Assembly (NCBI RefSeq): GCF_002192455.1
Contig: NZ_CP021744.1
Location: forward strand, 620,001 to 684,000
Direction of reading: 5' to 3'
Length of the DNA stretch: 64,000 nucleotides
Source: Streptomyces albireticuli
Lineage (GTDB): Bacteria > Actinomycetota > Actinomycetes > Streptomycetales > Streptomycetaceae
The notes beneath the pieces were generated by a model. That model was not told where the DNA came from, searched no databases, and worked only from the letters and a program-made list of their open reading frames with translations. Position numbers and translations under genes: made by a program. Of this stretch, positions 53,213-62,222 are shown piece by piece. Every line of letters starts with the position of its first letter. Position 1 is the first letter of the stretch.

Positions 53213-54598
53213 TCACGAGGATTGGGCGCCGGGGGCACCGCCGGCGGGCTGCTTGGGTTCGGCCGGTGGCTGCTTCTGCTCCGCCGGGGGTTGCTTGGGT
53301 TCCGCGGGAGGCTGCTTGGGCTGGGCCGGAGGCTGCTTCTGCTCCGCGGGGGGCTGCTTCGGCTCGGCGGGAGGCTGCTTGGGCTGGGCGGGAGGCGGCT
53401 TCGGGTCTGCGGGCGGCGGCTTGGGCTCGGAAGGGGGCTGCTTGGACCCGCCGGCCGGTGGCTTGACGTCCGGCGGAGGCTGATTCGACGTGGCCGGCGG
53501 CTTCTTCGGCGGATCGGACGGCTGTTTCGGGCCTTCCAGCGGCTGCTTGGTCGCCGGGGACGTGCCCTTCTCCGGCGGGACCGGGTTCTTCGAGGAACCG
53601 CCTCCCGTGGGCGGAACGGGCGAACCGGGGCCACGGGAACCGGGCCCTTGGGATCCAGATCCAGGCCCCTTCGTACCGGGCCCGTCGGATCCGGGGCCTT
53701 GAGATCCAGGCCCCTGGGAGCCAGGTCCTTGAGAACCGGGCCCTTGGGAGCCGGACCCGGCCGAACCGGACGCCGGTGGCGCGTCCGAGGCGCCGGGCGG
53801 CACGATGCGCGGGGGCTCCTTCGAGGGAACGGGCCGCGGCGGCGGCTCCCACGCGAACTCCTTGGAGTCCCGCTTGCCGTCGCTCCCGACCGCGCGGTCG
53901 AACGCCTTGCCGCTCTCGAAGGGATCGACGAGCTGGAGCTCCTTGACCGGCCCCTTCTCCTTGGGCCTCGGCGCGATGACCGTGATCTCCACGCTGGTGA
54001 AGGTCTCCCAGCGCTCCCCCTTGTACGTCACCGCCTTCAGGTCGACCGTGCGGTCCGGGCCCGTGAGCGGGTTCCCGCACGTGCACTTGACGGCCGGTCC
54101 CGTGAGCGGGTCGTTGAGGACCACCACGCCCTTCTGAAGCACCGACAGATAGCCCCTGATCCGGCCGTCCCCCTGGTAGTTGTGGTTCTTGACCAGGGTG
54201 TCGTACTCCAGATTGACCTCCGTCAGACTGTTGATGTACGCGGGGATCCGGCTCGGGTCCAGATTGCGCACCCCGGCCCAGGCCCTGGCCCTGGCCGGGT
54301 CCTGGGTGATCCCCTTGATCAGCAGGGCCTTGTCGCAGCGGGTGGAGCCGCGCGTGCCGCCGAACGTGCCGCGGGCGTCCACCGCCATGGTTCCGCCGCC
54401 GTGGGACGGTGAGTTGACGTTCCGGAGGTCGATGTCCGGATGTTCCAGGAACGGGTCGACGCCTATCACCCCCGCGGCCTCCAGGACGAGCTCCACGGCC
54501 TGCCTCTTCTGCTTGTTCGTACATCCCGCCACGCCGACGCCCCCGAGCAGGGCGGTCACCGTGAGGAGAGAGACGGTCCGGACGGTCACCTGCCGCAT
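53213..54598 (-). CDS. Lipoprotein of the DUF6777 type with proline-rich repeats
   Basis: 461 residues. The N-terminus has a lipobox (VGVAGC) after a short signal sequence. Residues about 30-250 form the DUF6777-like domain (YDTLVKNHNYQGD... typical). The rest is low complexity: about eight GSQGP-like pentads (near 53640-53760) and then at least eight heptads KQPPAEP/KQPPAEQ/KPPPADP (53249-53440). It is probably anchored outside the membrane with a long extended arm. The following gene is a Ser/Thr kinase on the same strand, with DUF6777 proteins often next to kinases. Start ATG 54598. Confidence 0.8.
   Translation of the reverse strand: MRQVTVRTVSLLTVTALLGGVGVAGCTNKQKRQAVELVLEAAGVIGVDPFLEHPDIDLRNVNSPSHGGGTMAVDARGTFGGTRGSTRCDKALLIKGITQDPARARAWAGVRNLDPSRIPAYINSLTEVNLEYDTLVKNHNYQGDGRIRGYLSVLQKGVVVLNDPLTGPAVKCTCGNPLTGPDRTVDLKAVTYKGERWETFTSVEITVIAPRPKEKGPVKELQLVDPFESGKAFDRAVGSDGKRDSKEFAWEPPPRPVPSKEPPRIVPPGASDAPPASGSAGSGSQGPGSQGPGSQGPGSQGPGSDGPGTKGPGSGSQGPGSRGPGSPVPPTGGGSSKNPVPPEKGTSPATKQPLEGPKQPSDPPKKPPATSNQPPPDVKPPAGGSKQPPSEPKPPPADPKPPPAQPKQPPAEPKQPPAEQKQPPAQPKQPPAEPKQPPAEQKQPPAEPKQPAGGAPGAQSS
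53249..53440 (-). repeat. 21-nt-period coding repeat (KQPPAEP heptads)
   Basis: Tandem heptapeptide units in the C-terminal arm of the lipoprotein, differing mainly at the last one or two residues. Length variation between strains would be expected. Confidence 0.8.
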
Positions 54599-54698
54599 GC
54601 GTTTACCCCCGATAGCCGATCTGTGGTCGTTTCCTGCCGTGCTCGTACCGCGTCAGCACGCGTACCGCGTCAGCGCTTGTCCGCATGTCCCTGGAAGG

Positions 54699-56048
54699 TC
54701 ATCCCGGCGCGCAGGTCTCCAGCCACCCGCCCGTTCCGCAGGAGTAACCCGTGCTTCCGGGGGTGGGCTTGGGCGGGGCGGGGGTCGGTTCCTCCGACGT
54801 ACCCGAACCCGCCGGGGCCCCGGCGCCCTTCGAGGGCGCGGGGGTGCCCGTGGTCGTGCCGCCGGAGCTCCCCGTCTCCCCCGTGCCCCGGGCGGCCATC
54901 ATCGCCGCGGCCCCTCCCCCGATGAGCAACAGGGCCAGCAGCGACCCGAGGAAGAGCGCCACCAGGCGGCGCCGGTCGGGCGCGGCCGGATCGGGGACGG
55001 GGAGCGGGAAGACGATGCCCCCCGTCCGCACCGGCGTGGGCATAGGCGTGGGGAAGGGGGTGTGCGCGGCGACCGGAACGGGTACCGGCGCCGGCATCGG
55101 GACGGGGCCGGACGTGGCGTTCGCCGTGGGGGCGGACACCGGTGCCGGGGCGGGCGTGCCGACGGCCGTCGGCACGTACCGCCCGCCGGGGTCCACCTCG
55201 GTCAGGCCCGCCCGGGTGGTCATGTGCCCGGCCGCGACGGCGTCGAGCAGCCGCTGGGCCTCCACGGAGCCCATCCGCTCCCCCGGGTCCTTGCGCAGCA
55301 GCCCTTCCAGGAGCGGGGTGAGGGGGCCCGCGAGCCTGGGCGGCGGCAGGTCGTCCTGGACGACGGCCTGGAGGGTGCCCAGCGCGGTCGTCCGGCGGAA
55401 GGGCGACACGCCCTCGATCACCGCGTAGAGGGTCGCGCCCAGCGACCACAGGTCGGAGGGGGCGCCCGGACGCTCGCCCCGCGCGCGCTCCGGCGCGAGG
55501 AAGTCCGGGGAGCCCACCAGGTCGCCGGTGCGGGTGAGGGTGTTGGAGCCCTCGATCAGGGCGATGCCGAAGTCGGTGAGGACGGCCCGGCCGCCCGGCT
55601 CCACCAGGACGTTCGCCGGTTTGACGTCGCGGTGCAGGATGCCGGCGGCGTGGGCGCTGCGCAGGCCCTGGAGGACCATCGAGCCGATCCGGGCCGCCGC
55701 CTTGGGGTCGAGCACCCCGTCGCGCTGGAGGATCTCGGCGAGCGAGCGGCCGCGCACGAGCTCCATGACGATCCACGGACGGCCGTCCTCCTCGACGACG
55801 TCGTGGACGGTGATGACGTTCGGGTGGTTGATCTGCGCGGCGGCCCTGGCCTCCTGGTTCAGGCGGGCGTACAGGATCCGTACGTCGTGGTCGCGCAGGT
55901 GGGCCGGTGCCTGGACCTCCTTGGCCGCGACCTCCCGGCCGAGCAGCTCGTCGCGGGCGCGCCAGACGACGCCCATGCCTCCGCTGCCCAGTTCGTCGAT
56001 CAGGCGGTACCGCCCTGCCAGTAAGCGGTTCCGCGACTCCTCCGTCAT
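54699..56048 (-). CDS. Eukaryote-type Ser/Thr protein kinase, membrane-anchored
   Basis: 449 residues. Kinase domain about 12-275: glycine loop GSGGMGVV, Lys43, catalytic HRDVKPANV (139-147) and DFG (159-161) are intact, so it should be active. A proline/alanine-rich linker leads to one membrane helix (about 345-370) and a short extracellular tail with two cysteines (YSCGTGGWLETCAPG). There are no PASTA repeats. The ATG at 56048 has GGAAGGGGG upstream. It lies just before the DUF6777 lipoprotein gene in the transcription direction, which suggests shared expression. Confidence 0.92.
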   Translation of the reverse strand: MTEESRNRLLAGRYRLIDELGSGGMGVVWRARDELLGREVAAKEVQAPAHLRDHDVRILYARLNQEARAAAQINHPNVITVHDVVEEDGRPWIVMELVRGRSLAEILQRDGVLDPKAAARIGSMVLQGLRSAHAAGILHRDVKPANVLVEPGGRAVLTDFGIALIEGSNTLTRTGDLVGSPDFLAPERARGERPGAPSDLWSLGATLYAVIEGVSPFRRTTALGTLQAVVQDDLPPPRLAGPLTPLLEGLLRKDPGERMGSVEAQRLLDAVAAGHMTTRAGLTEVDPGGRYVPTAVGTPAPAPVSAPTANATSGPVPMPAPVPVPVAAHTPFPTPMPTPVRTGGIVFPLPVPDPAAPDRRRLVALFLGSLLALLLIGGGAAAMMAARGTGETGSSGGTTTGTPAPSKGAGAPAGSGTSEEPTPAPPKPTPGSTGYSCGTGGWLETCAPG

Positions 56049-56203
56049 GCCGAACGCCCCCCTTCCCGCGCGTACGGCACCCCCGGAGGCCGTACGCGTT
56101 CGGGCCACACTGGCTGAGACGTCGCGGCCCCGCGTCCCGTTCCCGGATCCGCGTCGTGGTCATGGCGATGTGCGCGGAAGAGGGCCGCCGTGGGGGCGCT
56201 GGT

Positions 56204-56968
56204 TCAGACCTGGACGGGCGGGGTGCGGCTCACGGTGCGCCCGAGGCGTGCCATCGCCCGCGCGAAGGCGGTGGCGTCGTGGACGGCCGCGCCGCCGGGG
56301 TCGTTGTTGAAGTAGGCGTACGTGTCGGAACGGTCGGGCCAGTGGTCGGCGATCCGGTGGGCCCAGCTGTCGAGGGCGCGGCGGCCGTAGCGCGGCCACG
56401 GTTCGGCCCGGCCGCAGTGGAACCGTACGTATCCCCAGTCAGCGGTCCGCCACAGCGGGGTCACCGGCCGGGAGTCGTGGTCGGCCCAGCAGAGGGCGGC
56501 GCCGCGGGCCTCCAGTACGGCGCGGGTCTCGTCGGTCCACCAGGAGTCGTGGCGGGGTTCGACGGCGACCCTGGTGCCGGCGGGGAAGCAGCGGAGGGCG
56601 GTGTCCAGCGCGGCGGGGTCGGCGCGGAGCGTGGGAGGCAGCTGGAGGAGGACGGGCCCGAGCCGGTCGGCGAGGCCGTCGGCGTGCCGCATCAGGCGTT
56701 CCACCGGTTCCTGGGGGTCGCGGAGGCGCTTGATGTGGGTGAGGTAGCGGCTGGCCTTGACGGCCATGAGGAACCCCGGCGGGGTACGGTCGCGCCAGTC
56801 GGCGAAGGTCTCGTGCGTGGGCAGCCGGTAGAAGGCGGCGTTGTTCTCGACGGTGGCGAAGTGCCGGGCGTACTCCTCCAGCCACAGCCGCTGGGGGCAG
56901 CCGCCGGGGTAGAGGCCGCCGCGCCAGTCCTTGTACTGCCATCCCGAGGTTCCGACGAGCAGGGGCAT
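56204..56968 (-). CDS. DUF72 family protein (YecE-like)
   Basis: 254 residues with a TIM-barrel-type DUF72 pattern: GTSGWQYKDWRGGLYP, VENNAAFYRLPT, PPGFLMAVKASRYLTH, PVLLQLPP and VAVEPRHDSWW. The function of the family is unknown. The ATG at 56968 fits the usual start of the family. It is divergent from the HIT gene with 54 bases between the starts. Confidence 0.9.
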   Translation of the reverse strand: MPLLVGTSGWQYKDWRGGLYPGGCPQRLWLEEYARHFATVENNAAFYRLPTHETFADWRDRTPPGFLMAVKASRYLTHIKRLRDPQEPVERLMRHADGLADRLGPVLLQLPPTLRADPAALDTALRCFPAGTRVAVEPRHDSWWTDETRAVLEARGAALCWADHDSRPVTPLWRTADWGYVRFHCGRAEPWPRYGRRALDSWAHRIADHWPDRSDTYAYFNNDPGGAAVHDATAFARAMARLGRTVSRTPPVQV

Positions 56969-57022
56969 GGCATGATCCTTGCCCCGGGACAGCGGGGACG
57001 CCACCAGCGGGGGTGTGAGGTC

Positions 57023-57439
57023 ATGGGTGACACGGGCTGCGTGTTCTGCGCGATCGCGGCGGGCGAGTCCGCCGGTCACCGGGTCTTCGCGGACGGTACG
57101 GCGGTGGCCTTCCTGGACGCCCGGCCGCTCTTCCCCGGGCATGTGCTGGTGGTGCCGCGGCGGCACGCCGAGACGCTGACCGATCTACCGGTGGACGAGG
57201 TGGGGCCGTTCTTCACCCGGGTGCAGCGGATCGCGGGCGCGGTGGAGCGCGGCATGGGCGCGGCGGGGTCCTTCGTGGCCGCCAACAACAGGGTCAGCCA
57301 GTCCGTGCCGCATTTCCATGTGCATGTCGTTCCGCGCAACCGCAAGGACGGGCTGCGGGGGTTCTTCTGGCCCCGGACGCGGTACGCGTCGGAGGAGGAG
57401 GCGGCGGAGGTCGCGGCACGGGTGCGGGCCGCGCTCTGA
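57023..57439 (+). CDS. HIT-family hydrolase
   Basis: 138 residues. The histidine triad is HFHVHV (His97, His99, His101), with the early CVFCAIA zinc-like motif and AVAFLDARPLFPGHVLVVPRRH. HIT proteins hydrolyse or transfer nucleotides such as adenosine phosphoramidates. Start ATG 57023 with GTGAGG upstream. Confidence 0.92.
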   Translation: MGDTGCVFCAIAAGESAGHRVFADGTAVAFLDARPLFPGHVLVVPRRHAETLTDLPVDEVGPFFTRVQRIAGAVERGMGAAGSFVAANNRVSQSVPHFHVHVVPRNRKDGLRGFFWPRTRYASEEEAAEVAARVRAAL

Positions 57440-57524
57440 GCCCTCCCCCGCGCCCCTCCCCGCATGGACTATCCGCCTGAATCTGGCCATATTGGATGTA
57501 TCGCAGGTATGGCAGAGGTGGATC

Positions 57525-58199
57525 ATGAGGTTCCGCGACCGCGTGGACGCCGGCCGCCGGCTGGCCGACCGGCTGGAACCACTGCGCGCCGAGTCCCCCG
57601 TCGTACTGGGGCTGCCCCGGGGCGGCGTCCCGGTGGCCTACGAGGTCGCCCGCGCGCTCGGCGCCCCGCTGGACGTGATCCTGGTCCGCAAGCTCGGTGT
57701 GCCGCGCCACGAGGAGGTGGGCTTCGGCGCCGTCGGCGAGGACGGTGTGCGGGTGCTCAACGACGACATCATGCGGGTGAGCCGGGTCGGCGAGGACGAC
57801 CTCGCCGAGATCCAGGCGCATGAGGAGGCCAGGCTCGCGCGGCAGGCCGGGACGTTCCGCGGCGGACGGCCGCGGGTCGCCCTGGAGGGCCGTACGGCCG
57901 TCGTGGTCGACGACGGGGTGGCGACGGGCGCGACGGCGTCGGCCGCCTGCCGGGTGGCACGGGCCCATGGGGCCGCCCGGGTGGTGCTGGCGGTGCCGGT
58001 GTCCGCCCCGGACGCGGCCGAGGCGCTGCGCGCCCAGGTGGACGAGCTGATCTGCCTCACGACGCCGGCCGTGTTCTTCGCGGTCGGCGAGTGGTACCAG
58101 GACTTCTCCCAGACGACGGACGAGGAGGTCGTCGCGCTGCTGCGGCGCGGCGGTGCGGCGGGTGACGGGCCCGGCGCTCCCCACCGGGCGGAGCCGTGA
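57525..58199 (+). CDS. Phosphoribosyltransferase-domain protein
   Basis: 224 residues. The PRPP-binding motif VVVDDGVATGATA is clear, and VILVRKLGVPRHEEVGFGAV is typical of the actinobacterial group often found with hypoxia/dormancy-type genes. The natural substrate is unknown. RBS AGAGGTGG precedes ATG 57525. The DUF1876 gene follows after about 20 bases, so the two are likely co-transcribed. Confidence 0.88.
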   Translation: MRFRDRVDAGRRLADRLEPLRAESPVVLGLPRGGVPVAYEVARALGAPLDVILVRKLGVPRHEEVGFGAVGEDGVRVLNDDIMRVSRVGEDDLAEIQAHEEARLARQAGTFRGGRPRVALEGRTAVVVDDGVATGATASAACRVARAHGAARVVLAVPVSAPDAAEALRAQVDELICLTTPAVFFAVGEWYQDFSQTTDEEVVALLRRGGAAGDGPGAPHRAEP

Positions 58200-58220
58200 A
58201 TCGCTGGAGGTGTGATCACC

Positions 58221-58490
58221 ATGGAGACGATCGTCAGGTGCAACGTCGAGATGGAGTTCCGTGAGGCCGGATTGTTGACGCAGGCGGCGGCGGTGCTGCG
58301 GATGCACGACGGCACGGAGCTCAAGGCCCACGGGGTCACCAACCGCCACCCCGACGACCCGGGTCAGCAGCGGGTCGGCGAGGAGGTGGCGGCGGCGCGG
58401 GCGCTGCACGACCTCGCGGCGCAACTGCTGGAGAAGGCCGGGGTCGACATCGAGGAGCTCACCCACACGCCCGCGCACCTGTCGCACTGA
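58221..58490 (+). CDS. DUF1876 small protein
   Basis: 89 residues from ATG 58221 (a GTG at 58212 is in frame but too near GGAGG). The family pattern is seen in LRMHDGTELKAHGVTNRHPDD and ALHDLAAQLLEKAGVDIEEL. The fold is a dsRBD-like dimer, and relatives are in the DosR-type dormancy regulon of mycobacteria; pairing with the PRTase gene fits that setting. A strong hairpin follows. Confidence 0.88.
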   Translation: METIVRCNVEMEFREAGLLTQAAAVLRMHDGTELKAHGVTNRHPDDPGQQRVGEEVAAARALHDLAAQLLEKAGVDIEELTHTPAHLSH

Positions 58491-58509
58491 GGCCGGGGGC
58501 GCGGCGAAG

Positions 58510-58549
58510 GCGCCCGGCGCGGCCGGAGGTCCTCCGGGGCGCCGGGCGC
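58510..58549. terminator. Bidirectional terminator hairpin
   Basis: Outer arms GCGCCCGGCGC (58510-58520) and complement (58539-58549) with an inner CCGGA/TCCGG pairing. It serves the DUF1876 gene and the converging minus-strand operon. Confidence 0.7.
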
Positions 58550-58571
58550 TCGCGTGGCCCGCATCGTGCCG

Positions 58572-58853
58572 TCAGCCGGCCGAGGGGGTGGTCTCCTTCA
58601 CGCACATCGGGGTGGCGGTGGGGCCGGTGATGGCCTCGCCCGTCTCCAGGGAGTAGCTGGAGTGGTGCAGGGGGCAGGTGATCCGCAGCCGGGCCACGTT
58701 GACGTAGCCGTGGACCATGTGCCCCTTGCGGTGCGGGCAGAACGCGTCGGCCTCGAACTCGCGGTCGCCGACGCACACCCGGATGCGGTCCTCGCTGATC
58801 TGCTCGACGGAGTACGGCCGGGGGGCGCCGGGCGCGCCGGACGCCTCAGCCAT
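58572..58853 (-). CDS. Rieske-type [2Fe-2S] ferredoxin of the azomycin-like operon
   Basis: 93 residues. The cluster ligands are complete: C39-P-H41 in FCPHRKGHM and C60-P-L-H63 in CPLHHSSY, the normal Rieske spacing. With so short a chain it is an electron carrier, not an oxygenase. Its start overlaps the end of the diiron oxygenase gene by 8 bases, so it likely feeds electrons to that enzyme. It is the last gene of the operon. It may correspond to the Rieske gene reported in azomycin clusters, but I do not assign a symbol. Confidence 0.9.
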   Translation of the reverse strand: MAEASGAPGAPRPYSVEQISEDRIRVCVGDREFEADAFCPHRKGHMVHGYVNVARLRITCPLHHSSYSLETGEAITGPTATPMCVKETTPSAG

Positions 58854-59688
58854 GCGAGCCCGCCTTCAGCGCGGAGGCGACGGCCGCCTCGGTGGCTCCG
58901 CCGATGACCTCGCTGGCGAGCTTGAAGCCGGTCCAGACCTTGACCGGGTGCAGGTCCGCCTCGGCGTCGAACTCCCGGATGGCCACCTGGAGTTCCTTGG
59001 CGTGGAAGTTGTCGATGTGCAGGTGCTCGGTGTAGTAGCGGGCGCCGGCCAGCTCCAGGCGCGTCGCGGCGTTCGCGAAGCACTGGAAGGCGTAGAGGAT
59101 GCTGGACTCCAGGTAGCACAGGCAGCCCAGGAAGTACTCGGGCCGGGGGGCCCGGGCGGCGGCCCAGAAGAAGGTGTTGACGTAGGCGTAGGTCTCCTCG
59201 TTCGTCCGGGCGAGGTAGTCGTCGACGTCCAGGGACATGCCCAGTTCGGTCATCAGGTCGCGGTAGATGTTGAAGTGCGCCTGGTCGAGGTTGCCGCAGC
59301 CGAACTCGTCGACCAGGACGCGGAAGACGGCCATCTTGGCCTTCTTCGGCAGCCGCCAGACGATCGGCAGGAAGGACTCCGACTCGGTCAGGCCGTCCAC
59401 GGCGAACTGCGCGACGACCTCCTTGAACTGCTCACGGTCGAGGTCCTCGGCCATGACGCGCTCGAACTCCGGCGGATCGTTCTTCTCCGCCTCCAGCAGC
59501 GCCTTCATATGGCGGCCGAGGGCCGCGCGGTCGGCCATGACGGGGGCTTCCGCCTCGATCTCCCGGGCGCGGCTCGCGATGAGCCGCTCCTCCAGGTCGT
59601 GGAGCTCGCGCAGCTCCTCGGGGCTGGGGATCGTGCGGTTGAGGACGAACAGGCGGCTGCCGGCCGTAGTGGCCGTCGTGGTGGCCAT
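58846..59688 (-). CDS. rohS: Heme-oxygenase-like diiron N-oxygenase (RohS-like)
   Basis: 280 residues with the all-helical heme-oxygenase-like fold. The diiron ligands of the HDO family are all found with the SznF spacing: Glu102 (TESESF), Glu128 and His138 (VDEFGCGNLDQAHF, ten apart), then His222, Asp226 and His229 (HLHIDNFH). In the azomycin pathway RohS oxidises the amino group of 2-aminoimidazole to a nitro group. Its electrons could come from the overlapping Rieske gene. Start ATG 59688, with 72 bases between it and the aldolase gene. Alternative: another HDO enzyme acting on a different amine; operon context favours RohS. Confidence 0.82.
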   Translation of the reverse strand: MATTTATTAGSRLFVLNRTIPSPEELRELHDLEERLIASRAREIEAEAPVMADRAALGRHMKALLEAEKNDPPEFERVMAEDLDREQFKEVVAQFAVDGLTESESFLPIVWRLPKKAKMAVFRVLVDEFGCGNLDQAHFNIYRDLMTELGMSLDVDDYLARTNEETYAYVNTFFWAAARAPRPEYFLGCLCYLESSILYAFQCFANAATRLELAGARYYTEHLHIDNFHAKELQVAIREFDAEADLHPVKVWTGFKLASEVIGGATEAAVASALKAGSHG

Positions 59689-59760
59689 GGGGACTCCAGG
59701 GCGGGAACGTGCGGACGGTGGGAGTACGGGGCCGGGCGGGCCGGCCCCGTACGGGCGCCT

Positions 59761-60588
59761 TCAGTTGACGGCGAGGGCGGTGCCGATGGTGCCTCGGCGG
59801 ACCAGTTCCTCCTTGACGTGCAGGTACCAGTCGTCCGCCAGCAGCCGGTACCGCTCGGACAGGGCGTCCACCCGCTGCTGGGCGTCCTGCCCGGGCGAGG
59901 ACAGGGCCTCGTCGCACGCCGCGGGGTCGAGGTTGGCGAGCGGCCCGACGAAGCCCTGCACACCGGGCACGGCGGAGAGCAGGTGCTCCCAGCCCTGGAG
60001 GACCGGGACCGCGGGCCCGCCTTCGAGCAGCTTGCGGGTGAACTCCGCGGAGCCGCTGGACTCCTTGACGCCGACGACGCCGGGCAGGGAGCACACCTCC
60101 AGGAGCGCGTCGAGGTCCAGCGGGGCCTTGGAGACCACGTTCTCGTGGTAGACGACCACGGGCAGCGGGCTGCGCTCGACGACGGTGGTGTAGTGCTCCA
60201 CGAAGCCCGTGGCGGCGGTGCCGCCGTCCTCGGACCACGGCGGGGGGACGACGACGGCGTCCGCGCCCAGCTCCGCGGCCAGCTCGGCGCGGGCCACGAT
60301 CGCGTCGGTCCCGGGCAGCTCCACCCCGGCCAGGACGGGCGCGCCGCCGGCGTGTTCCACGGTCAGCCGGACGACGTCCGTCCACTGGGCGGTCGTCAGG
60401 TGCCAGCCCTCGCCGGTGCTCAGGGCGGGCATGTAGCCGGCGACCTGTCCGCGCAGGGACCCGACCAGCCGGGCGACGTCGGGGGCGCTCACGCGCCGGT
60501 CCTCGCCGACGGGGGTGACCAGGGGGACCACGGTGCCGCGCAGCGCCCTGAGACGCTGTTCGGCCGCCGCGCGCTCAGAGCTCGGCAT
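59761..60588 (-). CDS. rohR: DapA-superfamily aldolase (RohR-like)
   Basis: 275 residues with a DHDPS/NAL-type barrel. Schiff-base lysine Lys175 in GVKESSGS, Tyr147 in VVYHEN and the pyruvate-carboxylate loop LSTGEGW (residues 57-62) are conserved. In the azomycin pathway RohR splits 4-hydroxy-2-ketoarginine into pyruvate and guanidinoacetaldehyde, a retro-aldol use of this fold. It overlaps the upstream PIN-like gene by 14 bases. On sequence alone it could be another pyruvate-dependent aldolase. Confidence 0.8.
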   Translation of the reverse strand: MPSSERAAAEQRLRALRGTVVPLVTPVGEDRRVSAPDVARLVGSLRGQVAGYMPALSTGEGWHLTTAQWTDVVRLTVEHAGGAPVLAGVELPGTDAIVARAELAAELGADAVVVPPPWSEDGGTAATGFVEHYTTVVERSPLPVVVYHENVVSKAPLDLDALLEVCSLPGVVGVKESSGSAEFTRKLLEGGPAVPVLQGWEHLLSAVPGVQGFVGPLANLDPAACDEALSSPGQDAQQRVDALSERYRLLADDWYLHVKEELVRRGTIGTALAVN

Positions 60589-61078
60589 GGTCGGCCTCCA
60601 GTACCAGGGACTGCTCGTAGAGCTTGTCGAGGTCGGCGGGGAAGATCCCGCGGTCCGCGGCCGGGCCGGGCGTCCGCACGGGCAGTCCGAGGCCGGTCAG
60701 GGCGGTGAGCCGGGGGTTGAGGGTGACGAGTTCACCGCCGGCGGCGACGACCGAGGCGAGCAGCAGCCGGTCGCGCGGACGCAGTTCTTCCGCCTGGCTG
60801 GGGAGCCCCGGCAGGGCGGCGAGGACGTCCGCGTCGTAGGCGCGGCGCCGGATGGGCATCAGGGAATGCAGTACGTCCATGAAGGGGTAATAGGCGTCCT
60901 GCACCTCGCGCGGGAACCGCCAGACGTAGTCGTCGCAGCGCCCCACCTCCTCGTACGTCATCACCACGGGCCGCTCCAGGTGGGCGGCGAAGAACGCGGT
61001 GGCGGCGGCGCGTAAGGAGGGATCGGTGCTGTGCATGCCCATGAACAAGGAGGCGTCCAGGAAGACCTCAGGCGCCAT
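60575..61078 (-). CDS. rohQ: PIN-like/DUF6190-type protein in the rohQ position
   Basis: 167 residues. The N-terminus [14 protein letters not shown] has the first acidic residue of a PIN-type domain, and the middle [24 protein letters not shown] resembles the PIN core, but the nuclease set is incomplete, and no antitoxin gene is present. Its overlaps with both rohP and rohR (11 and 14 bases) argue for a dedicated pathway role. In azomycin clusters a protein of this position (RohQ) has been assigned to ring closure and dehydration to 2-aminoimidazole; the assignment here is by context. Confidence 0.65.
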   Translation of the reverse strand: MAPEVFLDASLFMGMHSTDPSLRAAATAFFAAHLERPVVMTYEEVGRCDDYVWRFPREVQDAYYPFMDVLHSLMPIRRRAYDADVLAALPGLPSQAEELRPRDRLLLASVVAAGGELVTLNPRLTALTGLGLPVRTPGPAADRGIFPADLDKLYEQSLVLEADHAEL

Positions 61079-62222
61079 AGCTGTCCACTCCCTCGCGCAG
61101 GCGCTGCACCGAGGCGCGGAAGTCGCCGGGGTCGCGGGCCAGGGCGACGCGGACGTAGCGCTCGCCGCGCTCCGGCTCGCTCCAGTAGAAGTAGGTGCCG
61201 GGCAGGACGTAGACCTCGTACTGCGCGAGGTGCGCCTGGAGCTCGGTCGCCTTGATCTTCTCGTCGGTGATCCGGAACCACGCCACGCTGACGTTGACGG
61301 CCGGCTCGATGTGCTCCAGCAGGCTGCCGGCGAGGGCCTTCTGCGCGGCCTCGCGGTTGCGGGTGATCACATCGCGGACCGAGGCCATGCCGTCCTCGAT
61401 GGAGTCCTCCACGTACCGGGCGAGGAAGTTGAGGACGAACGGCGAGACATCGAGAAGAACGCTGGTGTGGATGTTGTAGACAGCTTCGTAGAGGTCCCGG
61501 CTACAGGTGAGCAGGGCGCACTTGGCGTCCTGGAGCGGCCAGGTCTTGCCGGTGTCCTCCAGGGCGATGTAGCTGACGCCGGAGGTGTCGAGGAGCTCGT
61601 AGAGATCGAAGCGGCCGAAGCGCGGGTCGGCGAGGGCGAACGCGGCGAAGCAGAGGTCGACGACGAAGAGCTTGTCGTGGTCGACACAGAAGCGGATGAC
61701 CTCTTCGAAGCCCTTGCGGCCATGGCTGAGCAGGCTGAAGCCGGTGGGGTTGTTGGGGTCGACGAGGAAGAGCGCGTCGGTCTTGACGGTCTCGACGAGA
61801 CGGTCGTAGATCCGGTCCGCGTCGTGCAGCGCGTCCTCGGGGATCGGCACGGGGTGCACGCCGACGTTGTGGAGGACGTCCGGGAGGTTGTCGAAGCACG
61901 GCTCGACGAGGCTCACGCTGATCTCGCGCTGCCTGAGGTACATGCCCGCGACCAGCGTCGATATGGAGGCCGCGTAGGAGAGCATGGTCGTGTCGGCGCG
62001 GACGCTGTTCTGGCCGTGCAGCCGGAAGAAGACCTCCTTGAACCGGTCCTCCAGATCCGCCTGACGGGTCGCCTCCGCCTCGTACCACAGGTCGGGCAGC
62101 GCGGAGACGATCTGCCGCTGGCCCACGGACTGCTGCTGGTGGGTGTGGGCGTCGGCCAGGTTGTACCGGGTCTTCAGGGCCTGGATCTCGTGCTGGGTGA
62201 GGTCGAGAAGCTGCTCGGTCAC
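61068..62222 (-). CDS. rohP: PLP-dependent L-arginine oxidase/hydroxylase (MppP/RohP-like)
   Basis: 384 residues, fold-type I. Segments matching MppP of enduracididine biosynthesis: N-terminus [18 protein letters not shown] (Glu12 at the position of the catalytic N-terminal Glu), DPNNPTG, Asp189 in VVDLCFAAF, and Lys226 in [14 protein letters not shown] as the PLP lysine. These enzymes use O2 to turn L-arginine into 4-hydroxy-2-ketoarginine, unlike ordinary aminotransferases. RohP performs the first step to azomycin. GTG start at 62222 with AAGGAG five bases upstream. It opens the minus-strand operon, divergent from the GntR gene. Confidence 0.85.
   Translation of the reverse strand: MTEQLLDLTQHEIQALKTRYNLADAHTHQQQSVGQRQIVSALPDLWYEAEATRQADLEDRFKEVFFRLHGQNSVRADTTMLSYAASISTLVAGMYLRQREISVSLVEPCFDNLPDVLHNVGVHPVPIPEDALHDADRIYDRLVETVKTDALFLVDPNNPTGFSLLSHGRKGFEEVIRFCVDHDKLFVVDLCFAAFALADPRFGRFDLYELLDTSGVSYIALEDTGKTWPLQDAKCALLTCSRDLYEAVYNIHTSVLLDVSPFVLNFLARYVEDSIEDGMASVRDVITRNREAAQKALAGSLLEHIEPAVNVSVAWFRITDEKIKATELQAHLAQYEVYVLPGTYFYWSEPERGERYVRVALARDPGDFRASVQRLREGVDSYGA

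Noticed and set aside
53249..53760. Regular short repeats that look like an array
   Set aside because: The periods of 21 and 15 bases match heptapeptide and pentapeptide repeats in the frame of the lipoprotein; there are no unique spacers, so it is not CRISPR.
57525..58490. PRTase and DUF1876 genes as members of the azomycin-like operon
   Set aside because: They lie on the opposite strand and are separated from it by a bidirectional terminator; they are of the dormancy-type gene set.
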